Positions 1-9,195 of a stretch of DNA of 64,000 bases are shown here, in pieces (the first letter of the stretch is position 1; the number at the start of each line of letters is the position of its first letter). The notes beneath the pieces were generated by a model that did no database searches, was not told the DNA's origin, and saw only the letters and a program-made list of their open reading frames with translations. A program made the translations under genes and the position numbers. Origin of the DNA: Dorea sp. 5-2 (GTDB lineage Bacteria > Bacillota > Clostridia > Lachnospirales > Lachnospiraceae); assembly GCF_000403455.2 (NCBI RefSeq), contig NZ_KE159759.1:221229-285228 (forward strand). The letters are read 5' to 3'.

Positions 1-182
1 AAATCTGCTTTCCATTTCTATCTGTATTTTTCAGAAACCTGCCATAAGGGAGGTCTTAAAGTCATGCCCTCTATTGATAAACTCCGCCACAATATCAGGC
101 ACGCTGTTTCTCTGTCCGCTTTTTCTCCAAATCTGATACACAGAATCCGCTATTTTTTTCTCTATACAGTTACTTTCCGAGA

Positions 183-1017
183 CTACTCACTCTCAAGCTG
201 CTCCCTGATCAAACCTTTCTTTTCCGGCTCCCTCAAAAAGAAGTGGTGGCACCAAATCTGCGGATCATCCCGCCCGATTTTCAGATAGCCCTCCCGGCTC
301 ATTCCTAAGTTCGCCCCCATCTCATTGGCACATTGATAGATGCCGGTGATCACATATTTGCCTCTCCCGCATCGCCGCCGACAGACACGGTATCTCCAAT
401 CTCAGCTCGTTGGTCTTGTGCGATGAATTCTGTGATTACGATCTCATTATCCCCGGTGCACGCTCTTCCTGACAGCAGATGAAAACGTTCCGGCTGGTCT
501 GTCACATTGGCAGTATAAGAGACGCCGTTCATATGCACCGCAGGCATTGCCAGGAGATAGGTATCCGTGATCGGCGTGATCTGTTCGAGTTCCTTTCGCA
601 TCTCTTCTACCCGCAGATTTCCAAAAGCCTGAATCCCATATCGTGGTCCGCCGGGTTAAAAGCATCCATCATTCCTTTTCCATCCTGTCCGAGCCAGGAG
701 TCCATGCGTCCCACCACAGAAGCAAAGAACACCAGCAAAAGTGCTATGATACAGGTTCCTGCATATCGTTTTTTTCCGGATACGATCTGCCGGATCGCAA
801 GGTTTAAATTTAAACTCTTCTTTCGTATGACAGGGTGTGTCTTAAGGTTTCTTTTCTTTATTTTTCTGTCCGAATCCGTGTTACCCTGTATGGCTGTAAG
901 CGGCGCCACATTCCCGATCCTGCTGACTTTCCATAAAATGAACAATGCCAGCAGCAGGGTGATCAAAAGAAGCGCACCAAGTCCCCGCATCACCGGAAAA
1001 AAGCATATGAATGTCAT
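183..1017 (-). pseudogene. Decayed FtsX-family ABC permease (middle part only)
   Basis: Reading on the minus strand, 1017-607 encodes a membrane helix, the linker phrase APLTAIQG, and then the start of a second permease half (NLAIRQIVSGKKRYAG followed by a hydrophobic segment). The homology continues in other frames: at 601-350 (MRKELEQITPITDTYLLAMP) and at about 360-183 (YVITGIYQCANEMGANLG, ending in a stop). The ITGIYQ-ANEMG phrase and the two-half layout are typical of large FtsX/MacB-type permeases of antimicrobial-peptide exporters. The N-terminal half is missing and at least two frameshifts are present, so it should not make a working protein. Nothing was recognised with confidence in positions 1-182. 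Confidence 0.7.
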
Positions 1018-1084
1018 GTTATAATGTTTCTGTATCTAAAATGAGAAAAAATATTATGATAATCGAACTTAAGAGGTGAATCCT

Positions 1085-1833
1085 ATGGAATTGCGTGTTT
1101 TACAATATTTTCTTGCCGTTACAAGAGAACAAAGTATTTCCGGCGCCGCCGAAGCGCTCCATTTATCGCAGCCCACACTCTCACGCCAGTTAAGGGAGAT
1201 GGAAGAAGAACTGGGAAAACAGTTGATCATCCGCGGTAGGCGCCGGAGAAACCGACGGTGTGCGCTTTCTCACAAAGACTGCCAAAGCATTGCAGGAAGA
1301 TTTTCCGGATATCCACTTCCATATCATAAGCGGGGACGGTATAAGTGTGCTTGAAAATCTTGACCGCGGATTAATTGATTTTGGTTTGGTATTTGGTGAA
1401 GTAGATACCTCGAAATATAACATGTTGAAGGTTCCTTATAAAGATACATGGGGCGTTCTGATGCGTCATGACACAGATTTAGCAGAAAAAGAAGTTATTA
1501 CCTCAGAAGACCTTGCAGGACAAGCCGCTGATCCTGTCCCGTCAGCGGTCAAGCAGATCTTCTTTGATCAAATGGCTTGGGAAAAAGTACGAGGATCTAA
1601 ACATTGTCGGAACATACAATCTTCTGTTTAATGGTTCTCTCATGGTAAAAGACGGGATGGGATATGCTTTATGCTTCGATAAAATCATTCATATTACAGA
1701 GCACAGCGGCCTTTGTTTCCGGCCTTTAATGCCACAGCTTTCAGAAGAAATGCATATCATTTGGAAAAAGTACCAGATATTTCCAAAGGCAGCCGAAAAA
1801 TTCCTGCAGAAAATGCGGCAGTTTTCAGAATAG
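1085..1833 (+). pseudogene. Broken LysR-family transcriptional regulator
   Basis: The N-terminal winged helix-turn-helix of a LysR regulator is intact (MELRVLQYFLAVTREQS, then AAEALHLSQPTLSRQLREME). The start at 1085 has a GAGGTG ribosome site. After KQLIIRG the frame shifts. The sequence GAGETDGVRFLTKTAKAL then continues in another frame, and the usual linker helix between the two is missing, so about 100 bases seem to be deleted as well. A second frameshift near 1540-1560 moves the effector-binding domain into a third frame, which ends at 1833 with FLQKMRQFSE. The family normally has about 290-300 residues and binds a small inducer. This copy is inactivated. Its original targets cannot be told, because the neighbours are also decayed. 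Confidence 0.8.
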
Positions 1834-1970
1834 AACTTCACGGATCAGCAGGCAATTATACAATCTCCCGTTTGGCCGCAGCATTTGCTGATTCTTCTAT
1901 AAAGATTTTGATGTTAATGAAAAAATCCCCAAGCCGTATATCAGTACGATTGGGGAATTCTTGTAAGTCT

Positions 1971-2570
1971 TTAATCCGGCTGCTGACCATTATGAGCTTT
2001 CCATTGACATTCCGTAAGCTTCATATCGGTGAAAACAGCTTTGAAAGAAGAATCTTCCGGTGAGCAGGCATAGATGCCGAACTTGATTTTACCACCGCCT
2101 TTATTCATATGGCAAATACGCATTTGATCAAATTTGACACCATCTTCAGAACATTCGATACAATAATCATCTTCACGGCGGCTGAAGCGATACCACATGG
2201 ATTTGACAGCGGAAGGAATGGCAGTAGTAGCCCAGTCAGAATATCCCCCATTTGTTACAACACTGCCTAAATGCTGGAACTCTTCGTTTTCATATTCAAT
2301 GGAGCCTTTCAGCCAATTTTCACTGTCTAAATACATAACAATACCGCATTGGTCAAATCGATGGTGGCTTTCAGAAAAATCAGTTTTAACAACAAAGCTG
2401 AAAAACTTTTCATCCGTTTCCATTTGAAACACCGGCGCAGTATCATTTTGAAAATGATAATAAGTTCTTTGCCACAAATCGGTATGCGGTACTGTAACAA
2501 TCTCTACTTTCCTACTGTCAATGTAATACTTCTCTGGTTCTCGTGTCCACTCGAATTTTGTCATATCCAT
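1971..2570 (-). CDS. DUF1349 family protein (concanavalin-like fold)
   Basis: A complete 199-residue protein with an AGGAAG ribosome site before ATG at 2570. The pattern matches DUF1349 proteins: FFSFVVKTDFSESHHRFDQCGIVMYLDSENWLKG-type strands in the middle, YRFSRREDDYCIECS and FGIYACSPED towards the C-terminus. Members are small beta-sandwich proteins of the concanavalin/lectin type and are usually cytoplasmic. Their ligand is not established, although carbohydrate-related contexts are common. There is no signal peptide. It stands alone between the decayed LysR gene and a PHP-domain fragment, so the context does not suggest a pathway. Confidence 0.75.
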   Translation of the reverse strand: MDMTKFEWTREPEKYYIDSRKVEIVTVPHTDLWQRTYYHFQNDTAPVFQMETDEKFFSFVVKTDFSESHHRFDQCGIVMYLDSENWLKGSIEYENEEFQHLGSVVTNGGYSDWATTAIPSAVKSMWYRFSRREDDYCIECSEDGVKFDQMRICHMNKGGGKIKFGIYACSPEDSSFKAVFTDMKLTECQWKAHNGQQPD

Positions 2571-2652
2571 AGAATCTTCCTCCCTATTTACTGCTGACTT
2601 TATTATATATTATTTTGTCTAAAATGAAACCGGCTCCTTCTTGCCCTATTCA

Positions 2653-2808
2653 TCAAAGCAGAACTTGAATTTCTTCATTCGCTTTCACACAATTATGGTC
2701 AGTGACGGACATCATGCGAACCTCTTTTTTGGCACATTGTCCTACTAGTTCTGACGGAGTAAATTCCCCGTCGTCGCTGTATCTGCTGTGCATATGCAAA
2801 TCTATCAT
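2653..2808 (-). pseudogene. N-terminal fragment of a PHP-domain phosphoesterase
   Basis: From ATG at 2808 (ribosome site GGGAGG) the minus strand encodes 51 residues beginning MIDLHMHSRYSDDGEFTP and containing MSVTDHN. DLHxHSxxSDG and TDHN are the first two metal-binding motifs of PHP-domain phosphoesterases, proteins usually of 250-290 residues. Here the frame stops right after the second motif, so only about a fifth of the domain remains. It could not form the trinuclear metal site. It is best read as a truncated relic, although it keeps a good ribosome site. Confidence 0.7.
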
Positions 2809-2887
2809 ACGCAGCCTCCCATCTATGATTTATAAACTTAAAGCAGTCCTTTGTGTCGAAAGATAAATTTCTACACCTTTCATGTCA

Positions 2888-4075
2888 TCATAAATCTTTC
2901 TTCTTATCTGCAGTTACTTTCGATATCATTTTTTCATGCATAGCAGCCATAAGGAGCAGTATCGCCAGCAAATAAACCGGAAACAAGGATACGCTGATAT
3001 GGTTTGCGATAAATCCGAAGATCGGCGGCATGAAGCAGGTTCCCACATAGGCAGACGCCATTTGCACGCCGATCATCGCCTGTGACTTATCCGCCCCAAA
3101 ATGTTCCGGCGTGGAATGTATAATAGAAGGATACACCGGAGCACATCCCAATCCAACCAAAATCAACCCGATCAATGAGCCTGCGCTGCCAAACGGCAGA
3201 AGTAAAAATACAATGCCAGCCAAGATAAAGCCTTGACCAAGCCGTATCATCTGCGTATCATTTAACTTTAATGTCAAAAATCCGCTGAAAGCCCTGCCGG
3301 CTGTAATCCCCATAAAAAACAGGCTCGCAAACCCTGCGGCAGTTTCCGCTGACAATCCCCGGCGCAGCACAAGATAGCTGCTTGCCCATAACCCGGTTGT
3401 CTGTTCAAGAGCGCAGTAGCAGAAAAATGTGATCATGACTTCTTTTGCTCCCGGAATTTTAACAATCTGACGTAAGGAAAGGGGGCGGGCTGTTATTTCT
3501 TTTTCCGTCTGCCCCATATCATGGTTACCCTGTTTTTTCCACAATGGCAGGCTGAAAATCAACACGGCGGTCAATGCGATCTGAAGGACGGCGATATAGC
3601 GATAACCCATATTCCACCCTTGTCCGCCGGTCAGGGCATAACCCATGATGTACGGGCCAAGGGACGCGCCGACGCCCCACATACAATGCAGCCAGCTCAT
3701 ATGCCTGCTTGCATAATGGAGAGCAACATAGTTATTCAAGGAAGCGTCCACACTTCCGGCGCCAAGCCCATAAGGAACTGCCCATAAGCATAACGCGGCA
3801 TAGGAATGGCTGATGGAAAACCCAAACAATGCTGCTGCAGTCATTAACACACTGGCAGCCGTAACTTTGCCCGTTCCAAATCTTCTGGTCAATCTGTCGC
3901 TTTGCAGACTGGAAATGATCGTCCCTGCAGCGATAATCATAGAAATACCGCCCGCATAGGAAACAGGTACGGAAAACTCCTGATACATTGCGGGCCACGC
4001 GGAACCTAACAGGGAATCCGGAAGCCCCAGACTGATAAAAGCAAGGTAAATGATGATCAACAGTAGATGGATCAT
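2888..4075 (-). CDS. MFS transporter, FucP/YbjJ-like
   Basis: A 395-residue protein with about 12 predicted membrane helices. Its N-terminus (LAFISLGLPDSLLGSAWP) is typical of major facilitator proteins of the fucose-permease/YbjJ group. The loop after helix 2 carries the basic motif DRLTRRFGTGKV, and the second half repeats the architecture (GRAFSGFLTLKL). It acts in the cytoplasmic membrane as a secondary transporter. The substrate cannot be read from sequence, but sugars or small metabolites are usual for this group. It is transcribed divergently from the AraC-type gene at 4193 with a 117-base shared promoter region, which suggests that regulator controls it. Confidence 0.85.
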   Translation of the reverse strand: MIHLLLIIIYLAFISLGLPDSLLGSAWPAMYQEFSVPVSYAGGISMIIAAGTIISSLQSDRLTRRFGTGKVTAASVLMTAAALFGFSISHSYAALCLWAVPYGLGAGSVDASLNNYVALHYASRHMSWLHCMWGVGASLGPYIMGYALTGGQGWNMGYRYIAVLQIALTAVLIFSLPLWKKQGNHDMGQTEKEITARPLSLRQIVKIPGAKEVMITFFCYCALEQTTGLWASSYLVLRRGLSAETAAGFASLFFMGITAGRAFSGFLTLKLNDTQMIRLGQGFILAGIVFLLLPFGSAGSLIGLILVGLGCAPVYPSIIHSTPEHFGADKSQAMIGVQMASAYVGTCFMPPIFGFIANHISVSLFPVYLLAILLLMAAMHEKMISKVTADKKKDL

Positions 4076-4192
4076 TTTAACGTCCTCCTGTGTTTTGTGC
4101 TTATCAAAAGAATACCGTCAAATAGTACTTGATACAATACATATTCGGACGTATAATATAAAAAAACGCCAAACAGGAAGGTACGCAAAAAT

Positions 4193-5083
4193 ATGGCATT
4201 ACAAGAATGTGGATTAAACCTGAATAAAGTATCAAAAGAACTCCAACCCCATGGAACCCCTCAATTCCCCTGTGCCGGATATTGTTCCTCCCACACGGAC
4301 AGACAGGAAGATATTATCCCATGGCACTGGCATGAAGAGATTGAAATTGTGTATATAGAAAATGGACAGATGAATATAAAGATACCGTCAAATACTTTCC
4401 TTTTGGAAAAGGGAGACTGTATTGTTATCAATTCAAATATTCTTCATTATGCGGCGGCTGTCACCGAATGTAAACTGCGCTCCCTTGTTTTTGGCCAGAC
4501 GCTCATTACCGGAAGTGAGGACCTTGTATTTGCAAAAAAGTATATGCAGCCGCTATTAACCTGTAATGGATTTTCCCATTATTTTATAAATGCAGGCAGC
4601 AATAGAGATGTGGCAGACTGGTTTAACTGTGCGTTTGAAGCTCTTGCACAGGACTGTTACGGATATGAATTTACCGTGCGGGAAAATTTATCCCGTATCT
4701 GTCTTTTTTTATGCAGGGAATTGAATCCGCAGACGGATACGCAAAATGTTTCGCCAAGCCAGGACAATCTCCGTATCAGAAAAATGCTTGCTTACATCCA
4801 CAAAAATTTTGCCGATGATATATCTCTGTCAGAAATTTCAAGCGCCGCCGGCATTAGTGAAAGGGAAAGCCTGCGCTGTTTTAAGAAAACGATCCAGTTT
4901 TCCCCGATCCAGTATCTGTTAAAGTATCGGATTATGCAGGGGGCTGAAATGCTGCGAAAGCATCCGGCGGACAGTATATCAGAAATCGCAACCCTATGCG
5001 GTTTTGACAGCCCCAGCAACTTTGCTAAAATATTTAAGCGCTTCTATAACTGCACACCACGGGAATATAGAAATAAAATATGA
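4193..5083 (+). CDS. AraC-family regulator with N-terminal cupin domain
   Basis: The protein has 296 residues. Residues about 40-110 form a cupin-like ligand-binding domain, with the histidine pair HWHEE at 45-49 and a GDCIVINSNILHY strand. Residues about 195-296 form the AraC double helix-turn-helix (ISLSEISSAAGISERESLRCFKK and ISEIATLCGFDSPSNFAKIFKRFYNCTPREYR). Such proteins sense a small molecule, often a sugar, and activate a neighbouring transport gene. Its divergent position next to the MFS gene fits that role. Ligand and operator are unknown. Confidence 0.88.
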   Translation: MALQECGLNLNKVSKELQPHGTPQFPCAGYCSSHTDRQEDIIPWHWHEEIEIVYIENGQMNIKIPSNTFLLEKGDCIVINSNILHYAAAVTECKLRSLVFGQTLITGSEDLVFAKKYMQPLLTCNGFSHYFINAGSNRDVADWFNCAFEALAQDCYGYEFTVRENLSRICLFLCRELNPQTDTQNVSPSQDNLRIRKMLAYIHKNFADDISLSEISSAAGISERESLRCFKKTIQFSPIQYLLKYRIMQGAEMLRKHPADSISEIATLCGFDSPSNFAKIFKRFYNCTPREYRNKI

Positions 5084-5096
5084 CAATATCCATGAA

Positions 5097-5465
5097 TTAC
5101 TTATTCTTTTTTCCGTTATTTTTACACTTTATAGCAGACATCAGATGTATAATACCACAGATCCCGGCATAACCACCCCATATTTTCAGATCTGCATAAC
5201 TTCCTGCCAATGATCCCCCCATTAATGCACCGATCATGTACAGAATGATACAGGCGATATTTCCGCCGTTCTTTTCTTTATTTCTGGTTGCAATGGACAC
5301 GATTCCTGCTGTCAGCAGACAGATTGCTACCATAACCCCGGCGCTTCCACTTACCTCTCCATTATCTTCAAGTGCGTTTACCAGTCCCGCCGCACAGGAC
5401 TGAAAGGTCACAAATACACACAAAACAATTGACAAAATACCTGTTACTAATTTAGCTGTCTTCAT
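5097..5465 (-). CDS. Small four-helix membrane protein, unknown function
   Basis: A 122-residue protein with four hydrophobic segments: an N-terminal one (LVTGILSIVLCVFVTFQ), one around GVMVAICLLTAGIVSIA, one around IACIILYMIGALMGGSLAG, and one near the C-terminus before a basic tail (KCKNNGKKNK). It follows the lipoprotein gene by 14 bases on the same strand, so the two are probably one transcript. It resembles the short DUF4064-like membrane proteins of Firmicutes, but I cannot assign a family with confidence. Confidence 0.6.
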   Translation of the reverse strand: MKTAKLVTGILSIVLCVFVTFQSCAAGLVNALEDNGEVSGSAGVMVAICLLTAGIVSIATRNKEKNGGNIACIILYMIGALMGGSLAGSYADLKIWGGYAGICGIIHLMSAIKCKNNGKKNK

Positions 5466-5479
5466 TCCTTTTCTTCTCC

Positions 5480-6049
5480 CTATTGTAATACTAATTCCTG
5501 TTCCTGATAAATACCCTTGAATAAATTATCAGCCGAATGATCGTTTACCTTCAAAATAACCGGATTAGATACATCCTGAAGCGTGTATATAAAGGCTACC
5601 TCTAAAGAAGAATCCTTCATAAGCTCTTTGGAAAGATTACTCTCAGCCTCATTCGGTTCCATGAAGTCTCCTGATGTGAAATCACACTCTATCCCATTCT
5701 GAAATACCTGTGGATAGAAGGTTGACTGTGCCGTCTTTGTCTCATCCGATCTATTCGTATATATAAAATAAATCCGTACTGCATCAGCTTCGTTATAGTC
5801 TTTCGCTATCTCATGCCTTACATATACCAGACTTCCTTCCGCGTTCTCAAGATTGATCTGTTCAACCCTGGTGTTTGCCGGCGCGTCTTCTTCCGCCCCT
5901 TCTTCTCCTGTCGTGTCCTCTTCTTTAACAGCTCCCGCATCCGTCTCTTCCGCTTTTCCACCGCTGTCAGGGGCGTCACTGTCACTGCATCCCCATATAG
6001 ATATCATCGCCAGCATTGCAATGATCATCATAAGTAATTTTTTCTTCAT
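5480..6049 (-). CDS. Lipoprotein with DUF5067-like domain
   Basis: The 189-residue product starts with a lipoprotein signal (KKKLLMMIIAMLAMISIWGC), so the mature protein should be lipidated at Cys21 and anchored outside the membrane. An acidic, low-complexity linker follows (residues about 22-60, rich in Glu, Asp and Ala). A C-terminal domain of about 120 residues follows that (IYFIYTNRSDETKTAQSTFYPQ and later FIYTLQDVSNPVILKV). The conserved F-YTN-S pattern fits DUF5067, an immunoglobulin-like domain of unknown function common in clostridial lipoproteins. It is first in a probable two-gene operon with the membrane protein at 5097. Confidence 0.75.
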   Translation of the reverse strand: MKKKLLMMIIAMLAMISIWGCSDSDAPDSGGKAEETDAGAVKEEDTTGEEGAEEDAPANTRVEQINLENAEGSLVYVRHEIAKDYNEADAVRIYFIYTNRSDETKTAQSTFYPQVFQNGIECDFTSGDFMEPNEAESNLSKELMKDSSLEVAFIYTLQDVSNPVILKVNDHSADNLFKGIYQEQELVLQ

Positions 6050-6201
6050 TTCTCCTTCTCCTTCATCCTATTTTATACTACTTTATACTACTAACAGGTA
6101 TATGTCAATATTTTGTCGTATATATTTATTATAAATATTGTCTGGTAATATTTCAGAATCTGCATATTAAATTAGTCACTATAACCTTGCAAGGAGTTCG
6201 T

Positions 6202-6351
6202 ATGATGAAACCACTAAAAAGTAAAGTCAGTATCACTCTCGATTCAGATGTCATAGAAAAAATCAAACAGCTCGCCGAAGAAGACGACCGTTCTTTTTCG
6301 CAGTATATCAATCTGATCCTCAAAGAACATCTAAATCAAAAAGAAGCATAG
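6202..6351 (+). CDS. Small ribbon-helix-helix DNA-binding protein
   Basis: A 49-residue product starting at ATG 6202 after the ribosome site AAGGAG. VSITLDSDVIEKIKQLAEED forms the beta-strand and first helix. RSFSQYINLILKEHL forms the second helix. This is the layout of Arc/CopG-type repressors, which bind DNA as dimers through the N-terminal ribbon. There is no adjacent toxin gene, so it is not an obvious antitoxin. A hairpin terminator overlaps its stop codon, making it a single-gene transcript. Confidence 0.75.
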   Translation: MMKPLKSKVSITLDSDVIEKIKQLAEEDDRSFSQYINLILKEHLNQKEA

Positions 6352-6371
6352 GCTTATGTCTTATGCTTCTT
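6341..6371 (+). terminator. Hairpin terminator after the RHH gene
   Basis: AAGAAGCATA (6341-6350) pairs with TATGCTTCTT (6362-6371) around an 11-base loop. The stem includes the stop codon of the RHH gene. The downstream T-run is weak, so termination efficiency is uncertain. Confidence 0.55.
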
Positions 6372-6437
6372 CATTCTCTCACATCTGTCTTTTCTCATGG
6401 TATGCTGTCAGCATACATTTCCATAAATCTATAATCC

Positions 6438-6485
6438 GACCACTGAATCTCCATACACCCTGCCTCTGACCACTGAATCTCCATA
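6438..6485. repeat. Two direct copies of an 18-base repeat
   Basis: GACCACTGAATCTCCATA occurs at 6438-6455 and again at 6468-6485, a 30-base period, between the RHH gene terminator and the 3' end of the kinase gene. Only two copies are present. The role is unknown. Confidence 0.8.
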
Positions 6486-6496
6486 ACCTCAGCCAC

Positions 6497-7603
6497 TCAG
6501 ATCAAGATTTCCAGAAACATCCATAACAGCGCCGCTATTGTTATGAACGCAAAATCTAAAACCACATATCCCGCCACACGAAGCAAAAGATTTTTTGAGT
6601 TTAAAAGAGATACTCTGTCCCGGCATCCCATATAATTAAACAGAAACCCTATTTCCGCCAACTGAGACAATAAAAATAAGATCTTCTGGAACCATGCTCT
6701 CCAGCCAGTGAGTAAAACATCTTCTTCTCTGATCTCCATAGACAGAAATAAATTAAACATCAGCAGATATCCAATGACTGCCACAAGCATTTTCCACGGT
6801 GTTCCGCTTCGAAAACCAGGCGGGAGGATTCTGCGCCATTTCGGCTGTTTATCACCTGCCGGCTTATCAGTCTCTTTTCTCACAACGGAAGGATACAGTG
6901 TTTCCAACGCCCGCTCCAGTTCTTCCACATTCTGAAACCTTTCATCCGGATTCACGAAAACGCACCTGTGGATCACCGCACCCAGCTGTCCGCCTGCAAT
7001 CTCTTCTACCGGAAATTTCCGTAAGATCATATAGTTTAGTATCGTTCCCAATGCATAGATATCCGAACGGCACTCCGTCTGACGGCGCCCGAACTGTTCA
7101 GGCGCCGCAAACCCTTCCGTCCCCATGACTACCGTATCCCGGTTTTTCCCCGGACTTACGATTCTGGCAATATCAAAATCGATTATTTTCACATGGTTCT
7201 GCAACGTGATCATGATATTCTCCGGCTTAAGGTCTCTGCATACAATGGACGGTCTTGCCATATGAAGCGGATATAATGCACGGCAGATCCTTTTCACAAT
7301 ACAGACACTCTCTTCTATGGTCAGCTTCTGCTCCCTCAGGATGTCTTCCAGATTACGTCCCTCAATATATTCCTCAATCACGATCAACTGCCGTCCGTCC
7401 TCAATATATTCGTAAATCTGAGGGATGAAATCGCTTCTATGGGATTTCAGGAAAGCATAAATGGCTGTCTGTTCGATATTCATATATTTTTTCACAGCAA
7501 TCCTTCCATTGATGCTGTTCCTTACAATCCGCACATTCTCGTTCTCATTCAGCAAGCCTAATTCCTGATACTGAGATAAAATATATTCCTTTGACAACTC
7601 CAT
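6497..7603 (-). CDS. Membrane-anchored Ser/Thr protein kinase (PknB-like)
   Basis: I place the start at the ATG at 7603, which has the ribosome site GAAGGTGAG; an upstream ATG at 7636 has none. This gives 368 residues. Residues 15-250 are a Hanks-type kinase: IAVKKY with the ATP lysine near 38-39, catalytic loop CRDLKPENI (122-130, with HRD changed to CRD), metal motif DFD at 142-144 in place of DFG, and GTEGFAAPEQFG (161 onwards). About 70 residues at the C-terminus contain two hydrophobic segments (MLVAVIGYLLMFNLFLSM, and YVVLDFAFITIAALLWMFLEIL), so the kinase faces the cytoplasm. It is divergent from the HTH gene at 7685, a pairing common in Lachnospiraceae. Confidence 0.85.
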   Translation of the reverse strand: MELSKEYILSQYQELGLLNENENVRIVRNSINGRIAVKKYMNIEQTAIYAFLKSHRSDFIPQIYEYIEDGRQLIVIEEYIEGRNLEDILREQKLTIEESVCIVKRICRALYPLHMARPSIVCRDLKPENIMITLQNHVKIIDFDIARIVSPGKNRDTVVMGTEGFAAPEQFGRRQTECRSDIYALGTILNYMILRKFPVEEIAGGQLGAVIHRCVFVNPDERFQNVEELERALETLYPSVVRKETDKPAGDKQPKWRRILPPGFRSGTPWKMLVAVIGYLLMFNLFLSMEIREEDVLLTGWRAWFQKILFLLSQLAEIGFLFNYMGCRDRVSLLNSKNLLLRVAGYVVLDFAFITIAALLWMFLEILI

Positions 7604-7684
7604 CTTCTCACCTTCTTCTCTTGCTTTTCCATTCAAAAAATTATATGATATTTTTAATGTATAATCAAGAAAGGATTTTTAAAA

Positions 7685-8122
7685 TTGATCACCAGCAAAA
7701 CTACCGATGAACTGTTAAAACTACTATCTTCCATGGAATCCCGTTCTTCTTTGCACGACTTGTCAGATGAATTGGATAAGCCTGAAAACAAGACGTCTTT
7801 TCCTGACTATATTTCTCAAAAGATGCAGGAACGGGGGATTTCACCGGGCAGGCTCTGGGAACTCTCCCTGATACAGCGCAATTACGGATATCAGATTCTT
7901 AACGGAACCAAAACTCCCGGCAGGGACAAAATTGTCGCAATATGCCTGTCGCTGTCGCTTCCCTTAGCGGATACCCAACACGCCCTCATGCTGGCAAACG
8001 CCGGTCCCTTATATGCACGGAGAAAGCGGGATTCCATATTGATCTTTTCTCTCCAGAAGGGACTATCCGTGATGGATGCAAACATGCTTCTATATGATCT
8101 TTCAGAAAAACCGCTCTCCTGA
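7685..8122 (+). CDS. HTH (XRE-like) protein paired with the kinase
   Basis: The start is TTG at 7685 after GAAAGGA, giving 145 residues. The N-terminal 45 residues are charged and probably flexible. Residues about 45-110 form a Cro/C1-like helical domain (FPDYISQKMQERGISPGRLW, then NYGYQILNGTKTPGRDKIVAI). The C-terminal part (LANAGPLYARRKRDSILIFSL) is typical of HTH proteins found next to Ser/Thr kinases in clostridia. It is likely a DNA-binding partner or substrate of the divergent kinase. That link is inferred from gene order only. Confidence 0.65.
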   Translation: MITSKTTDELLKLLSSMESRSSLHDLSDELDKPENKTSFPDYISQKMQERGISPGRLWELSLIQRNYGYQILNGTKTPGRDKIVAICLSLSLPLADTQHALMLANAGPLYARRKRDSILIFSLQKGLSVMDANMLLYDLSEKPLS

Positions 8123-8253
8123 CCGTACATCTGGTTACTCTTTCCCCTGCGCCTCTTCCTTTACGGATCGGCGCTATGTCAGTAAGAGCCAGGAACGGCA
8201 AATTAATTTCCTCTTTACCACCTGTCTCTTCCATGGTATAATCAGAGTGTCTA

Positions 8254-8287
8254 AAAGACTGGCATCTCATCGTTACGGCCAGTCTTT
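8254..8287 (+). terminator. Hairpin between HTH gene and ABC operon
   Basis: AAAGACTGG (8254-8262) pairs with CCAGTCTTT (8279-8287). It lies about 130 bases after the HTH stop codon and about 100 bases before the ABC ATPase gene. The T-run is short. Confidence 0.5.
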
Positions 8288-8388
8288 CATCAACTGAATA
8301 TTTTACCTTCGGTATCCTCTGGCAAAATCCATAGGAACCAGACCGACTTGGCAAGATATGAGAATATAACTACCAGGAGGAAGCAAGA

Positions 8389-9177
8389 ATGATCACGATG
8401 GAGCACGTATGTAAATCGTACAAGATTGCAAAAAGAAACGCCGGCTTCGGTGAGGCCGTCAAAGCACTTTTTCACCGGGAATATGAGACGATCCATGCAT
8501 TGAACGATGTAAGCTTTACCATCCAGGACCAGGAGATGGTCGGATACATCGGTCCCAATGGAGCCGGAAAGAGCTCTACAATTAAGATTCTCAGCGGAAT
8601 ATTAACCCCCGATCGCGGAACCGTCCTTGTGGACGGCAGGATTCCATACAAGAACCGCACCAGACACGTCAAAGAGATCGGCGTCGTGTTTGGCCAGCGT
8701 TCTCAATTGTGGTGGGATGTTCCCGTCATAGATTCCTTTGAACTTCTTAAGGATATCTATTCTATTTCAGAACCCCTGTACAGACAAAGCCTTGAAGAGT
8801 TAACTGAATTACTGGATCTAGCAGAACTTCTGCGCTCTCCTGCCAGACAGCTTTCCCTCGGACAGCGGATGCGCTGTGAGATCGCCGCTTCTCTTCTGCA
8901 CCGGCCGAGGATTCTGTTCCTTGACGAACCTACCATCGGACTGGACGCGGTGTCGAAGCTTGCCGTCCGGGATTTTATCCTGAAGCAGAATAAGACGCAC
9001 GGCACTACCGTGATACTGACCACCCATGATATGCAGGATATCGAGGCGCTGGCAAGCCGTATCATTCTGATCGGGAAAGGCAAGATCCTGATGGACGGCA
9101 CGCTGGATGATATCCGAAGAGGCAGTGACAGCATTGACGAGACGGTGGCCGAATTATACCGTACATATGACATCTGA
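8389..9177 (+). CDS. ABC-2 exporter ATP-binding protein
   Basis: A 262-residue ATPase with Walker A GPNGAGKSS, signature LSLGQRMRCEIA, Walker B ILFLDEPTIGLD and H-loop LTTHDM. It powers the two permeases that follow (9196 and 10007), with 18 and 7 base gaps, in one operon. The group (NatA/YhbE-like ATPases with PF06182-type permeases) exports unknown substrates. A paralogous but broken cassette lies on the opposite strand at 11834-13850. Confidence 0.92.
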   Translation: MITMEHVCKSYKIAKRNAGFGEAVKALFHREYETIHALNDVSFTIQDQEMVGYIGPNGAGKSSTIKILSGILTPDRGTVLVDGRIPYKNRTRHVKEIGVVFGQRSQLWWDVPVIDSFELLKDIYSISEPLYRQSLEELTELLDLAELLRSPARQLSLGQRMRCEIAASLLHRPRILFLDEPTIGLDAVSKLAVRDFILKQNKTHGTTVILTTHDMQDIEALASRIILIGKGKILMDGTLDDIRRGSDSIDETVAELYRTYDI

Positions 9178-9195
9178 TAGAAAGGAGTTTAAATA

